Shown piece after piece: positions 36,074-47,865 of a stretch of DNA of 64,000 bases (position 1 is the stretch's first letter; every line of letters starts with the position of its first letter). Both the position numbers and the translations under genes were made by a program. The stretch lies in the NCBI GenBank assembly GCA_019671135.1, contig JAHRHY010000023.1, forward strand, positions 434,001-498,000. The letters run 5' to 3'. Origin of the DNA: Linnemannia hyalina. Taxonomy: Eukaryota > Mortierellomycota > Mortierellomycetes > Mortierellales > Mortierellaceae. Under the pieces are notes generated by a model. It saw only the letters and a program-made list of their open reading frames with translations. It was not told the origin of the DNA and searched no databases.

Positions 36074-37540
36074 TTATTCAAACTCGGGGAGGAGGGCGTC
36101 ATTGATGCCTGGAACCTTATGATCAGCGGGGTTGGCCTGCAACTCGTAGACCGTGATAATCGGATCGCGCTTCAACTAAGTGTTTTTTTTCCATGGAGTA
36201 GATTAAATAATTACAACTTTGATTAATTTTCTGTCCTTGACGTACTGTATGGTTCGTCTCTTTCCACCGTAGGATATTAGTGAATCAATGGAGCCCCTAA
36301 CTTCAGCACATAGGAGAGCCTCGGAGCCGGGACTCTCTCTGTCTGGTAGGCTATAGAGGTGTTCAATTGCATATCTAGTAGGCAATATACGCGTGAAGCA
36401 GGAGTAATTACCTCGGAGAACTCGCCTTTGAGTCCAATAAAGCTGATCTTGGTGGTCTCGCCTCCAAAGTTTTCGCTAAAGAACAGTGTCAAGCTACGGA
36501 TGCTTGAAAACTTTGCCACCCTATGAGTGTTATTTGTTCCGCACAGAAAGCCCAGTTGTCAGTTATGGATATGAGCATGGGTGCGTCACCTCAAACAAAA
36601 GCCGTCAGTTGAAAAAATAGCCCTGTCGTGTAATATCGCTCCAAGTAAGGAAAGGAGGAAAGTACCTTGTAGAGTACTCTGCCACTTGTCCATGTGTATC
36701 TTCGACAAGATCCCATTCCTGAGTCGGGACGGTTGACTCTGCATTATCGAAATCCAGATCGTCCTTGTTCACGAAACTAGTCCATCGTAACAAAAAAAAA
36801 GAGCGTGACCCAATATGTGTCAGGGTGTTAGTTTTGACTTCATGATCCTGTCTTGAAAATGACGCAATAATTTGACTAGGGAGAGTTTTGGAGGATTGAG
36901 ATAGTCGTGGCAGGGTGTCGGTGCTTGGCAAGAGACGTACGCTTTCATCTTGCGGGGTGCGGTCTCTCCAGAGTCATTTCTGAGTGTTATCGACTTCAGC
37001 TTGACCAGCCCTGTGAATCTAATGGACCGGTAACAAGAAGATGAGGTTGTCAAGATGGTTGTATGCATAGAGTCCAATTTAACAAGGACGGCCATGAACA
37101 AAGAACTGGTTTGTTTTCAATTATTGAAGCTCCTTCATATCATGGGTTGTTCACGTACGGGATCCTGAAAATGAGCTGTTCATCCGCGTCACTCTCCACA
37201 AACTACCAGCAGATCACATAGAAGAAGAAAAGAAGACTGTCAGGACACAAGAATTCTCACAAAGATATCCAACGATCAACCCCATCAATTCAACCATAAC
37301 AGTAGAAAAGGACCAAAAAAAAGGTACCTTGGTATCGTCCATCTTCTCGTGCCAGGGTTTGAGAACACTCCGCCCAGAGCCGGGCACGGCCTCGTTGAGA
37401 CAGGTGACATTGTCGTGGTCGATGCGTTGGTAGAGGGATTCATGGACCAGTCCGGAATCGGGCGATTCGTCATGGTCGTGGTCGTGGTCATCGTGACCGT
37501 GTCCGTGGGCGTGTGCTTCGTCGTGGCAGTGGTGGCTCAT
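36074..37540 (-). CDS. PITH domain-containing protein (PITHD1-like)
   Basis: Six exons (37540..37328, 37202..37159, 37018..36941, 36776..36666, 36520..36412, 36175..36074) encode 218 residues, close to the 211 of human PITHD1. The histidine-rich N-terminus (MSHHCHDEAHAHGHGHDD), LYQRIDHDNVTCLNEA with GSGRSVLKPW, FVESDADEQLIFRIPF, and the ending TVYELQANPADHKVP all match the family. The domain is a jelly-roll-like beta fold first named from thioredoxin-like proteins and shared with proteasome-associated proteins; its role is poorly understood, with links to the proteasome and transcription in animals. The protein appears to be cytosolic. The gene is divergent from the hydrolase gene at 38415. 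Confidence 0.9.
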
Positions 37541-38414
37541 TGTGAATGTCTGTCGTTGAGGGTTGGTTGTGGGTGAAGGAAGCGATGGAGTCCAAGTTGG
37601 ACTTTTGAACCCTTCCTGCTCGAGAAAAAGAACGCCTGAAGCGTGACTGTGAATCAGAGAATCACAAACTTCGCGCGACGTTGTCTACGGTTGAAGATGA
37701 AGAGCTACGTAAAGAACCGTACAGAGAGAAGCAGAATTGAGCACATAGTCGCCATAGCTAGGCAAAAGAGAGGCAGGGAAGGAAGGTAAACTACGAGTAT
37801 GACAATGATATGTTATGAAGGCAAACGCCATCGGCTATTCTTGATGGTTTTTCCGGGACGTTTGGATTTGATTTCATTGGATCTTTGAACGTCGTTGTTC
37901 AAACTATATTTCTAAGAGGGCATTCGATAACAATTGACCCGGAGAACATGTTGTGATGCCTTGGTTGAGGCCCCCTTTCATTGACGTGCGCAGTTCTGCA
38001 ATAGTGGTTTTGGGAAGAACTCTGAACAAGGAACGTGCCTGAAAGAAGTGTTATTTGTCGCCGGCGAAACTTGTATCCGGTGGACGTGCATCCAGTGTAC
38101 TCCGCATTGTGGTTGTTCTTGGCAGAGGGTCAAGGACAGTGGTGATGATGGTGGGCAAAGAGCGCCTTGTGCGAGAACAAAGGAAGACATCGTTCCAGAC
38201 TCCGTCTGTCAATGTCCTTTCGCACAATAATTGATCGAACCAACAACAACAAGTCCAATGATGCATTTTTTACTTTTTAAGAAACATTATACATTTATCC
38301 GGATTCCTGCCAGTAGCATAAATAACAAGCATTTTTCTACTTTTCTTTTTCTTCTTTCTTCGTCCTCCCAACTCCAATTCCCTCCTCATCCACAACAGAC
38401 AACAAGAAACAAAG
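37541..38414. other. Divergent promoter region
   Basis: About 870 bp between PITHD1 and the dienelactone hydrolase gene. It is non-coding, with AT-rich segments on both sides. Confidence 0.5.
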
Positions 38415-39385
38415 ATGACATTCGTTGAAGCCTGCTGCAACACCCCACCCACCAACACCGAGTGGGTCAACAAGGGCGTCGACAAGGTCCTCCCAACAAA
38501 AGTCAACGGCGAGGATAGACTGACCTACCGCACCGGACCCAAGGACTCCAAGCGTGGCATCATCGGCGTCTATGATATCTTTGGATTCCACCCCACCACA
38601 TACCAATTCTTCGACGTAATAGCACTTTCTTTTTTTAATGCTATGTAGTTCGTGTTCCTTTCTCTGTAGGAATTATTAACCAACCATGTCTTAATTGTCT
38701 TTGCAACAAATTAGAGATTGGCGTTGGCAAACGGAGGATTCCAAGTCTCAGTCCCCCATATGTTCAAAGAAGCCTCCCCCGCCGCACAACTTATGGGCAA
38801 CCTCCCCGCACTCATGGAATGGGTCGGCAAACACGGCAGCTACAAAGAGTCACACCTCGACGCCCTCATCCGAGCAGCCATCGAGGATCTCCGTGCGGAC
38901 GGATGTACCAGTTTCTCGATCATTGGGCAGTGTTGGGGAACTTGGATTGCAATCCAGGCTGCGTCGGAGGAGGATTCGGTGTTTTTGGCGGTGGGTGGAC
39001 CTCATCCTAGCAGGACTACGATTGAGGCTGTTAAGGATGTGAAGTGTCCGTTGGTTCTTGTTGCCACGAAGGATGAAGCCGATATGGTATGTATTTCGGA
39101 AGGAAAAATAATGCAAAGTGGGAGACAAAATGCCTGATGTCAACTAACTAACCCTTATTTGTTTTTTATTGTAATTTTAAGATCCCAGTGGTGGAATCGG
39201 TGAAGCATAAGAAATTTGCGGTCGAGTCGTTCCACAAGCGGTTCGAGAACATGCACCATGGCTTCTGTGGTGGCCGTGGCGACTGGACCGACCCGGAGCA
39301 GTTCAAGGCTGGCCTTGAGACGATTGACATCTTTGCGGATTACTTTGCCAAGGTTGTTGAGGTCTCTGAGCAGCAGAACAAATAG
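38415..39385 (+). CDS. Dienelactone hydrolase-family protein
   Basis: Three exons (38415..38615, 38715..39086, 39182..39385) encode 258 residues with an alpha/beta-hydrolase fold. The expected catalytic triad is visible: Cys140 in SIIGQCWGTW, Asp187 in VATKDEAD and His217 in MHHGF. The N-terminal GIIGVYDIFGFHP contains the conserved early strand. Bacterial relatives (carboxymethylenebutenolidases) open dienelactones in chlorocatechol breakdown; fungal ones, including yeast AIM2, are cytosolic hydrolases of uncertain substrate. A cysteine nucleophile rather than serine is typical of this group. No targeting peptide is seen. Confidence 0.88.
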
Positions 39386-41032
39386 AGGTCTTTCAGAAAC
39401 AAAATATATGTCTCTTTGTCATGTGATTGTGCACTGCGGTATAGGATGTGGGGTCGTCGCGTAGGGATGACAGGTGGGTTTGGACTATGATGTAGACTTC
39501 GTGTTTTTTCATCTTTGAATGAATATCTGGCGCAACTGTCTGTACACACTCCTTCCATCTCCCTCTCCATGTAATGAGGTGTTTTGGTGATGTAGAGAAA
39601 GAAGGGTTCCGTGGAGGATAATACTGTTTCTCAGAGAGGCTGCCAAGCTACGAGTACTATGCAATATGAGGCGTTAAAAGGAGAGAAAAAAAGTTCGGCG
39701 CGGGGTGTCATGTTTGTCCAAAGCCGTGCATAATCTAGATCATCTATGGACACGATTGTCCAACCCTATTACCCGAACCACCTCTCGGTCCGTATTCAGC
39801 TCAAGCACAGGAGAGGGACAAGGAGGTGGACCCTGTTTACACGGAGCGCGATTGTATCCTTGTTGGGCAACGTAGTTGGAGTTGGATAAAATAGCATCAT
39901 CTACCTGCATGCACTTTATGGACTTTGGTCCAATTGGAAAAGATCAAATAGTCATTTGTGCTTTATCTGCTTGATCCGGATGTTTGTTGTTTTTTTAATC
40001 GATCTTGCCCCTTGTCCCCTTGGCCCTGAAAAATGTGCTCATAGGCGCGAGTAAAAGAGTTTTTTTTTGCAATCTGTGATGGCATTGCTTTTGCTGTTGT
40101 ATTTGTTTACGCTCGTCCTTGACTGGAGGAATGAGTTCACAGTGATAACAGGCTAGTTCCATTTTGTTTTTGTCGTGCATGAGGTAGGGAAACGGAAAGG
40201 AATGCCGATGCTGTCGATTGTTACCCATGGTAAGATCAAAGATTACACTGTGAGAATCAACATTCGGGCACCAGACTTTTGGCAGAATGAAAGAAACCAT
40301 GCATTCTTGCTGAAACTCGCATCCTTTTTACTATTCCGTGGAGCGTTTCTACAGATGTACACACGGCATAGATAGGGTGGACCCTTCTTTTTTCGCATGC
40401 TACATTAGATAAACATCTTGAATTACACACCGAGCAGGACCCGGATTGGATAGTTTTGTTGTTGGGGTAAAAAGGGAAGGAGGGAGAGCGCGAACAATAA
40501 AGGGTCCATGCGACAATCCAAACGCATCTCAATCGTTCGCATCGAACACGGAACAGGGATCAAAGGAGCAAGAGTGGATGTGGGGATGATGGGAGACTGA
40601 TAACGTCTTACCCCTGTGCGACATAATTTAAGGTGTGACAATCAGCGCTCTTGATCACAAATTATATCAATGGGAAATTGAGCTCGCATGCTGTTGAAAT
40701 GGGACATAGGGATAGCCGGCGTGGACAAGGGTCCAATGTAAACACGGTTAACAGTAAACAAAACAAAAAGAAAGACAGATAGTTTGCCTTACCCCTGTCC
40801 TTCCCCTGAACCATATCTCTTTTTTTTTTTTTGGCGACGGAGATTACAACTGTGGCTACTTTCACCTTTGTCTCCATGGAACTGATTTACCTCCTGTCTG
40901 GATAGCCGCTGCGCCTAGTTATCTTCCCCGCATCAATAAAAAGGCAGCCCTCTCCCCCTATTTTTTCGCCTCGTTCTTCAGTTCTCTCTCACTTCCTCAA
41001 CCACAAAAAGCACCCTTCCCTTCCTCTCTCAG
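39386..41032. other. 1.6 kb intergenic region before the chitinase
   Basis: No gene is supported; the frames are short and without family features. An AATAAAAAGG element at about 40935 lies some 100 bp before the chitinase ATG and may act as its TATA box. The leader is CT-rich. Confidence 0.5.
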
Positions 41033-42945
41033 ATGAAATTCTCCATCCTCTCTGTTGCCGCGGCAGTTGTCGCGATTGCAACGGCTGCCCCTTTGACAAA
41101 GCGCGCCGACAGCACCAGCGCCGTCGTCGGATACTGGGTCCCCTGGGGTGATGTCCCAGTCTCTGCCCTCGACATGACCAAGTACACCCACATCAACTAG
41201 TAAGTCTCCATTTCCCTCTTCTTGTCCTAAGCACACCTTGGACCTTCTTTTTTTCCATGCGTCTTGTGAGTTGCAACGAGCACTAACATATTTATTTCTC
41301 CTTTCCTATTATATCTTCTCCTTAGCGGTTTCGGTGTGATGTGGAAGGGTGCCGCCTCTCCAACGACGATCACGATCGACCGCTACTACGACGGTGAGAA
41401 CATCCAGCAGCTGGTTACCCGCGGTAACGCCGCTGGTGTACCTATCCTGATCTCGATCGGAGGCTGGACTGGTTCCCAGACCTTCTCAACCGTTGCTGCC
41501 TCTGCTGCCTACCGCACGACGTGGATCAACAACGCCTTGGTCTTTGTTCGCCAGAACACCAACGGTAACGATGCCGACAACCCTAACGGATGGGGTATGG
41601 ATGGTATCGATATCGACTGGTATGTTCTCTTTTTTTCTTTTATTCGTCGTCTTTTTTTGCTTTTGTGGAAATCCCCACGTATTGTTTTATCCTAACCGTT
41701 CTTTTTTTATGTTGATGATGATAGGGAGTACCCTGGACGCGAGGGAGCCCCATGCAATGTGATCTCGCCCCAGGACTCTGCCAACTACTTGCAGTTGTTG
41801 AAGGAGTTGCGCGCTGCTTTGGACCTCGAGTTCCCCACCAAGCACAAGCTCATCACCGCAGCCGTCCGTGTCCAGCCCTTCGACGGACCCGGTGGCTCGC
41901 CTATGAGCAACGTCGCTGCCTACGTCCCCTACTTTGACTTCATCTGTAAAATAACCATTCGTCATTCGTCATTCGTGATGTGTGAAAAAAACATATGCAA
42001 TGGTATGAGATTCATTCTGGCATTGACTAACCAAAGTTGTTTTTTGTAACACCAATAGCGGTTATGGCGTACGATATTATGGGATCGTGGAGCGCGGTAA
42101 CTGGCCCCAACGCACCCTTTGGCACTCCTCCCGCACCCGGCGACCCCTTCGGGTTCGTCCAAGCGATCAACTCGTGGCGCAACGCCGGTTGGCCCGCAGA
42201 GAAGCTGGTCATGGGCACTGCCTTCTACGGCCGCTCCCTCACCGCAAATGTCAACATGGACACCCAGAACCCCATCACGCAATACGTCCCCTTCTCCCCC
42301 ACCGTCCCCAAGGGTGGGCCCGGCGATTCCCAGGAGGAAAACTTCTATTGCAGCGAAGGAACCGGCTGGAGTGGACAATGGAAATGGAAGGAGCTCCGTG
42401 GTGGTCCCCTCGCTTCGGGTCCTAATTCCCCCGCTGCTGGGTGGACGCGTCATTGGGATAACCAGACCCAAACTCCTTGGTTGTTCCAGCCTTCGACCAA
42501 GACTTACATCTCGTATGATGATATTCAGTCGTTGACGGTTAAGGTGAACCAAGTCAAGAGTCTCGGATTGAAGGGAGTCATGCTCTGGGACGCGTCGTAC
42601 GATTTCAATGGGGAGTTGATTAATGTTCTCAACCAGGTCCGTGGCCCCACTCCCACGTCGACTGTGACTGCTTCGCCTTCTTCGACCATCACGACGACCT
42701 CGGTTACGAGGACTACGACCGCTATTACGACTCCTCCTCCTTCGACAACGACACCTTCGACTACGACCTCTCTCCCTGGTGGACCTTGTGTTGGTGTTGC
42801 GTCTTGGAACAGCGCTACGGCCTATGCTACCGCTGGTACTAAGGTCACCTACGGAGGTTACTTGTACACCAACCAGTGGTGGACTCAGGGTGAGACTCCC
42901 TCTGCGGCTGCTTGGGGTGTCTGGACGCGGGGTGCTGCTTGCTAA
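41033..42945 (+). CDS. Secreted GH18 chitinase with CBM5/12
   Basis: Four exons (41033..41199, 41326..41619, 41725..41945, 42059..42945) encode 522 residues. The N-terminus MKFSILSVAAAVVAIATAAP is a signal peptide, followed by a Kex2-type KR site. GMDGIDIDWEYPG carries the DxxDxDxE active site of GH18, with E155 as the proton donor formed across an intron. VMAYDIMGSW and GVMLWDASYD are further conserved strands of the TIM barrel. A Thr/Ser/Pro-rich linker (about residues 405-450) leads to a C-terminal CBM5/12 chitin-binding module (VGVASWNSATAYATAGTKVT; YTNQWWTQGETP). It is probably exported, acting in cell-wall remodelling or chitin feeding. Confidence 0.93.
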
Positions 42946-43886
42946 AGCATCGTAGAAGTTTTGTACTACCTTTTTGCCTTCCTTCCCTCTTTCCCCCCCT
43001 TCCCTCTTCCCACTCTTCCTGTCAGCTCAGAGCTGTTGGTTATTCTTAAAAGTGCTGGTTCACACACACTCCTTTTCTTTTCATTCAAAGGGTCCGATCA
43101 CCCTCGAACGAACGACATCCAAAACGTAATAAAAAATCCTATCAATCGCTGGGCGATTTCTCCTACAACAAAGAAATGAACTAAAACGGGTCAAGGCGCA
43201 AGAGGGATAGGGCGTGTTATTATTTTGGCGCATGCAGTGTAATGTAATCCATTCTACTTTAACTTTTTCCCGAGTGAAGGAAAAAGGGAGGGTATGTCTG
43301 TTGACGCCCAAAATAGCAAAGAGAAAGAGAGAGGGAGAAAAATAAAGTCAAGGTTGATCATTATTGTGTTATCAACATCCTGCACTGCACTGCCCAACGT
43401 CAGCGAAACGAAAGACAAACACAAGGAGAAGCTCAGCAAGAGAGGATCGAGAAGGTGTCCATGACGACCAGCTGGCGATTTATTACATCGGGTTTATGCT
43501 ACGCCCAGATGGAGCGGGGTATCGGCAAATGATTCCGTGATGGTGTCGTGCAGTGCGCAGATGAGGAGATCTAGCAGAGCGAAACAGCCAGCCAGCCAGC
43601 CAGACCCCTTGTCGAATATTGCAGACGGCGAATTGTTTCACCCGGTATAACTCATCGGCCAATTGAAGACCCATGAGTGGGGATGAGTCGATAATGCGAC
43701 ACAGGGCACTGGGCAGTCTTCCCTATTCTTCAATTGGACGGACGGACGGGCAGACGTTTGGTCGGTTGAGGTGGGGTGGAGACCTCAAAGGACGAAAGAA
43801 AAAAATCATCCTGAGATGTTGTATTGTGGTTCTCTAACTCCTTGTGGCAAAGAAGAAAAAAAAATCCAAGAGGAGTGGATCGAGTT
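42946..43886. other. Intergenic region
   Basis: About 940 bp between the chitinase stop and the small minus-strand gene. No coding or RNA feature was recognised, apart from a short CCAG-type tandem run near 43589-43603. Confidence 0.45.
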
Positions 43887-44084
43887 TCAACGACGGACGC
43901 CAGTGAGGGCTTTCCAGCAGAGTTTGGCAAGGACACAGCAGGGATGGTCGACTTCCCGGGGTCCATCCTGAGAGCCATAAACGACTGTGGAGGATGCGGC
44001 ATAGTGGCGGTGTTTTTGGACCATGGGTCTGGCGCGGGCGTATGCGGCGGTCTGGTATGCGGATGTTGAAGGTGAAGCGTTCAT
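43887..44084 (-). CDS. Small protein of 65 residues, unknown
   Basis: An intron-less frame starts MNASPSTSAYQTAAYARARP and contains DHPCCVLAKLCWKALTG before a short basic end. It sits about 170 bp downstream of a clear TATA box, which is the main support. Cysteines are three (CC and C). There is no signal peptide or membrane span. An overlapping frame (43730-44002, minus) is longer but lacks a sensible start and composition. I do not recognise the family, and it may be unspliced or non-coding. Confidence 0.4.
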   Translation of the reverse strand: MNASPSTSAYQTAAYARARPMVQKHRHYAASSTVVYGSQDGPREVDHPCCVLAKLCWKALTGVRR

Positions 44085-44253
44085 TGTTGGTTGTTATTTG
44101 CTGTTGTAGGTTGTTGTAAAAGAGAAGGGGAGGCGGAAGAAGAAGGCGGGGTATCGATGCAATTAAGTTTAGGTGATGGAGCGTGGTAGGGGAAGAGTAG
44201 GGAGTGTGCGAAAAAGTAAAAAAGAAGAGTGGGACTTGGGCGAGCAGCGGTTG

Positions 44254-44260
44254 TTTTATA
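44254..44260 (-). promoter_or_regulatory. TATA box of the 65-residue gene
   Basis: On the minus strand the sequence reads ATATAAAACAACC, 170 bp before the ATG at 44084. No other gene on this strand lies within reach. Confidence 0.5.
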
Positions 44261-44591
44261 TTCGAACTAGATAGAAGCGAAGTGGGCTTTGGTCAAGGCA
44301 ACAGCTACTGTGGCGAAAGACAAAAAAGACAAAGATGAAAAGCCCGAGGAGGAAAAGGGAGCGTGTGTGAGTGGTAAGTGGAGAAGAGAGAGATATAATG
44401 TAAAATGAAAGCCTTTTTTCGACTTTTGTCTTTTTGTGACCGTTGACGTCACCCGAGCGGAGCGGGCGCGCTCTAACTTACATAAATAGTGGAGCGAGCC
44501 CTTTTCGCTCTCCTTCTTTTATGTCCTTCTCGATTTACTCACCCACCCAATCACCCAACACATACCCACAATCAACAACATACAATCAACC

Positions 44592-45099
44592 ATGGAACGA
44601 CTAAAAGGAGAAGGAGTACAGGACTGGCTCAGCCAACACCTCACCTCACCATGGCACGGACACCAGACTGTCGCTTCAGAACTCGGAAATGAAATCATTT
44701 CAAACATCCACGATCGTTGGACTCACCTCGGCCCTTCCGTCCAACTCGGCGTCCTCTTCTCGATCATCAGTCTCAAGAAGGCTCAGCAGCTGCAACTCAA
44801 AGGAACCTGTCAACGGGTACGTCCTATCGAAACAAGCTCGTACCGGGACTGTTGCCACACGTACAGTTCTCTTATAACGCGAGACACGTCAAACTCACGT
44901 AACTTTTTCTTTCGTTATATTCATAGCTTATTGACCACGCCTGTCAGGACCCGGATGAGTGGGTGAAGCTTGTAGGGAGGATGCTCAAGGATTATCCTTC
45001 AGAAGGAACTCTGCGATTCAACGTGGAAGAATTTGTTGACCAAGCACACATGGGATCACTTTTGGAAAACTTAACCCATCATAGTATGTTTGCTGTTTG

Positions 45100-45130
<31 letters not shown>

Positions 45131-47044
45131 CGTGTGTCCAGTGCGTCGTTATGAAAATAATGCACGCACGCGACCCTTACAAACATGCATACTAACATTC
45201 CATTTTTTGTCATTGTATCTGCTTACTAGTCAACCGGGACGGAATCAAGTTTCACCCTATGGAGTTTGCTTTCTTAAACAAGTCCGTTTGCAAAGAGGGA
45301 CAAGGAAAGGACCCAAAAACAAAGGCATATCCACCACTTGCAGGACCATCAATACAACAACATTTCAAACTCAAGGATTCACATGTTACCATTCACACCA
45401 GCCGCGCAGAGAGATTGAAAAAGATGGCCGAGCAGGCCTCGCCCGTCATTCCTTCGACTGCCAGCAACTTGTCATCAGGCAGTACAGGATTGTCATCGGG
45501 ACCTGCAGGGCCAGGATCCACATCAGCCTCAGCTTTGGGACCAGGAGCTAGCTCGGTGGGTGCAACTACGACCTCAGGCGCATCAGGAATCGGAGGACCA
45601 CCGCGTCCTGCAAAGGCAACTTCGTCCGGACTCTTTGTCCGCAAGCAGTCTGGAGGTTCATTTTTGCGAACCAATGCACCAAGACCCATGGCCCTTCCTC
45701 GGAGTAAGCCTTTATCTGCGCTGTCCCCTAGTGACAACAAGCATGCATGTTACTTTGTTAACCTGGTATTAATCTCTTTATTTCATTTTTGGAACATATA
45801 GATCCTTCTGCTACATCCCTTCCTCTCCGCTCGCCGAGAGTCGACCAGCCAACTACTCCACGTTTGATCCAAAAGGCGAGTCGTATTCAGATTCTGGACA
45901 TTCAACAAGGAAACGAGATTATGCAGTCCATGAACGACGCCAAGGCCAAACTCGAACAAGGTATATATCGCTTTTTGAGTCAGCAGGCTGGACACATATC
46001 ATTTATTCAGAACCTAATCAAATATTACTTATTTCCATTGATGTTGATAGCTGAACAACGAGAGAAGGAATTGAAGAGAGAACAGAGGGCGCAGGAAGTT
46101 GAAGCCAAGCGAGCGCAAGACGCAGAAAAGAAGGCGGCGGCGCTCAGGGAAAAGGAGGAAAAGAAGAAGGAGAAGGAAGATGCCAAGAAACTGAAAGAGC
46201 GTCAAAAGCAAGAGCGGGATGAGCAGTTGGCGCGTGAGAAGCAGGAGAAGGAACAACAACAGAACTTGGTTAGGGAGACACGGCCGGCACCGGATGACGA
46301 TGAGGACGATGATGAGGAACCTGCAGCACCTACCACTCAACCTGCTAGGAAAAAGTCTCGAACCAACTCTTCGCGACGCGGATCCTTGGATGACGACGAT
46401 TATGATGGGGTGCAACTGGGTCACGCAGCAGAACCTTTAAGCCCGATGACCCCATCACTTACATCCAGATATTCGTCACAGAGCCTACATGATGACGGCG
46501 GATCCATTGCTATGGAGTACATACCAGCTGCAGAATCAAATCGCAATGCGGACTCTTATTTTTCCCCAAACAGTCAACAGCAATCTTTGCAGCAACAACA
46601 ACAACAGGTGCAGCAGCATCAGCAACCACAACCACCACATGCAGGAGCAGCCAGCGACCATCCTACGCTGTTCCAGGACACCAACCTTTTGACTGCTGAC
46701 GATCGCGCATACATCACTGCCTTCATGGAGGGCCATCCAGGTAATAATCATTCACTTACCCATATGTTATAAGGATATGCTTGACTATTGATTCTCGTTT
46801 GGCCAGAGCTGAGAACTAATACGACATGGTTGTTCTTCCTCCGTCTATCAAAATAGTTATTCGTCCAAATGGAAATGACACGTCGTACCAAATTGTGATG
46901 AACCAGGAGCAGGTGCAGGATGCGACAGGAAAGACAATGTACGAGTTGATCCTGATCGAGATGAACTTTGAGACGGGCGAGTGGCGCAAGATCAAGCGCA
47001 AGCGTAATCGTCCTCATGTACCTACACCTGTCTTCCCAGCGTAA
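44592..47044 (+). CDS. NELFA: NELF-A-like negative elongation factor subunit
   Basis: Six exons (44592..44816, 44927..45083, 45230..45703, 45802..45960, 46051..46740, 46857..47044) encode 630 residues. Order and spacing match animal NELF-A: an N-terminal helical domain, LAGPSIQQHFKLKDSHVTIH then RAERLKKM (human LAGP...KHFQLKRKP...RAELLQK), TPRLIQKASRIQILDI (human RTLLRKERGVKLLDI), and at the C-terminus LTADDRAYITAFMEGHP and LIEMNFETGEWRKIK (human FEMNYATGQWTRFKK). The middle has an E/K coiled coil, acidic patches and Q-rich repeats. NELF-A joins NELF-C/D in the pausing complex that holds RNA polymerase II near promoters. Classic model yeasts lack it. A partial match from convergence is unlikely given four collinear blocks. 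Confidence 0.82.
45100..45126. repeat. Poly(T) tract inside NELF-A intron 2
   Basis: 27 consecutive T bases lie within the second intron of the NELF-A-like gene, upstream of its acceptor at 45229. It is a slippage-prone homopolymer. Confidence 0.9.
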
Positions 47045-47543
47045 AAAAATAAAACGATTTGGTGCAAAGCATTGACTTCTTCCTACGATGCTGTTCGGAT
47101 AATGAGAAAGAGCTTTGACGATTGTAGCCGTTGCAGTCAGAAAGAAATAAAAGAGGAATAGAACATAATATACTTCAGCTTGCACAAGGAACGCCAGAGC
47201 AATTTTTTCTGTACACAATTTTATTTCTCCGACAAACAACTTAAAGGCATTTGGAAGTAAAAGGACTACAAACTAAACTCTTCAATGCATCATCCACTAG
47301 TTGCAGTCCAGTCCGAACCTGGCTCTGTATAGCAACTGTCGCTGCTCTTCACAGGTTAAACAGAAGACAAAATAAAACTAGATACGAATAACGTGGATTT
47401 TTCCCATCCTCTCCATCATTAACAACCTCCTCCTTCCTAACAAAGTCTCCAACAACCGTTCGTCAGAAGCGCGTGGGTCCTTGGTCGCTCCAGGGCAGGT
47501 CCCATCCTCATGTGTGGCTAGCGAAGGGCGATGGACAGCCTTT

Positions 47544-47574
<31 letters not shown>

Positions 47575-47793
47575 TCGTACACAATTTTATTTCTCTGGCA
47601 AACATGCCTTTCTTGCTTTTTTTTTTTTTTGCACTCAATGCTATATTTGGTGGCGTCCTTCGAGTACTTATAGCTCCTAAAATCTAAGTAGATATCAAAG
47701 AAATCCAGCTCGTCAATCAACTCTGATTGGCTGAGTTGGAGGCTGGAGACCGGAGAGCCCGGTGTCCAGCCCTTGGTGGGGGACAGTGCAAAC
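47045..47793. other. Intergenic region between NELF-A and tRNA-Arg
   Basis: Non-coding. It contains two poly(T) tracts (about 47550-47576 and 47617-47630), each near a copy of the motif ACAATTTTATTTCTC (about 47215 and 47581) and of GACAAACA/GGCAAACATG, so the two T tracts appear to sit in a small local duplication. AT-rich DNA precedes the tRNA. Confidence 0.5.
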
Positions 47794-47865
47794 GGTCTAT
47801 TGGCCCAATGGAAAGGCGTCTGACTACGAATCAGGAGATTGCAGGTTCGAGCCCTGCATAGATCA
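47794..47865 (+). tRNA. tRNA-Arg (anticodon ACG)
   Basis: 72 nt fold as a cloverleaf. The acceptor stem is GGTCTAT with ATAGATC (one G-T pair), followed by discriminator A. The anticodon arm is TCTGA-CTACGAA-TCAGG, giving anticodon ACG, read as ICG after editing and decoding CGN arginine codons. The T arm is GCAGG-TTCGAGC-CCTGC. The D arm is GCC...GGC with GG in the loop. Internal promoter boxes are TGGCCCAATGG (A) and GGTTCGAGCCC (B). There is no intron. The 3' end is shared with the repeat that begins here. Confidence 0.95.

Noticed and set aside
46029..46424. 131-codon minus-strand frame with leucine/phenylalanine runs
   Set aside because: It is the antisense of the NELF-A E/K-rich coiled coil.
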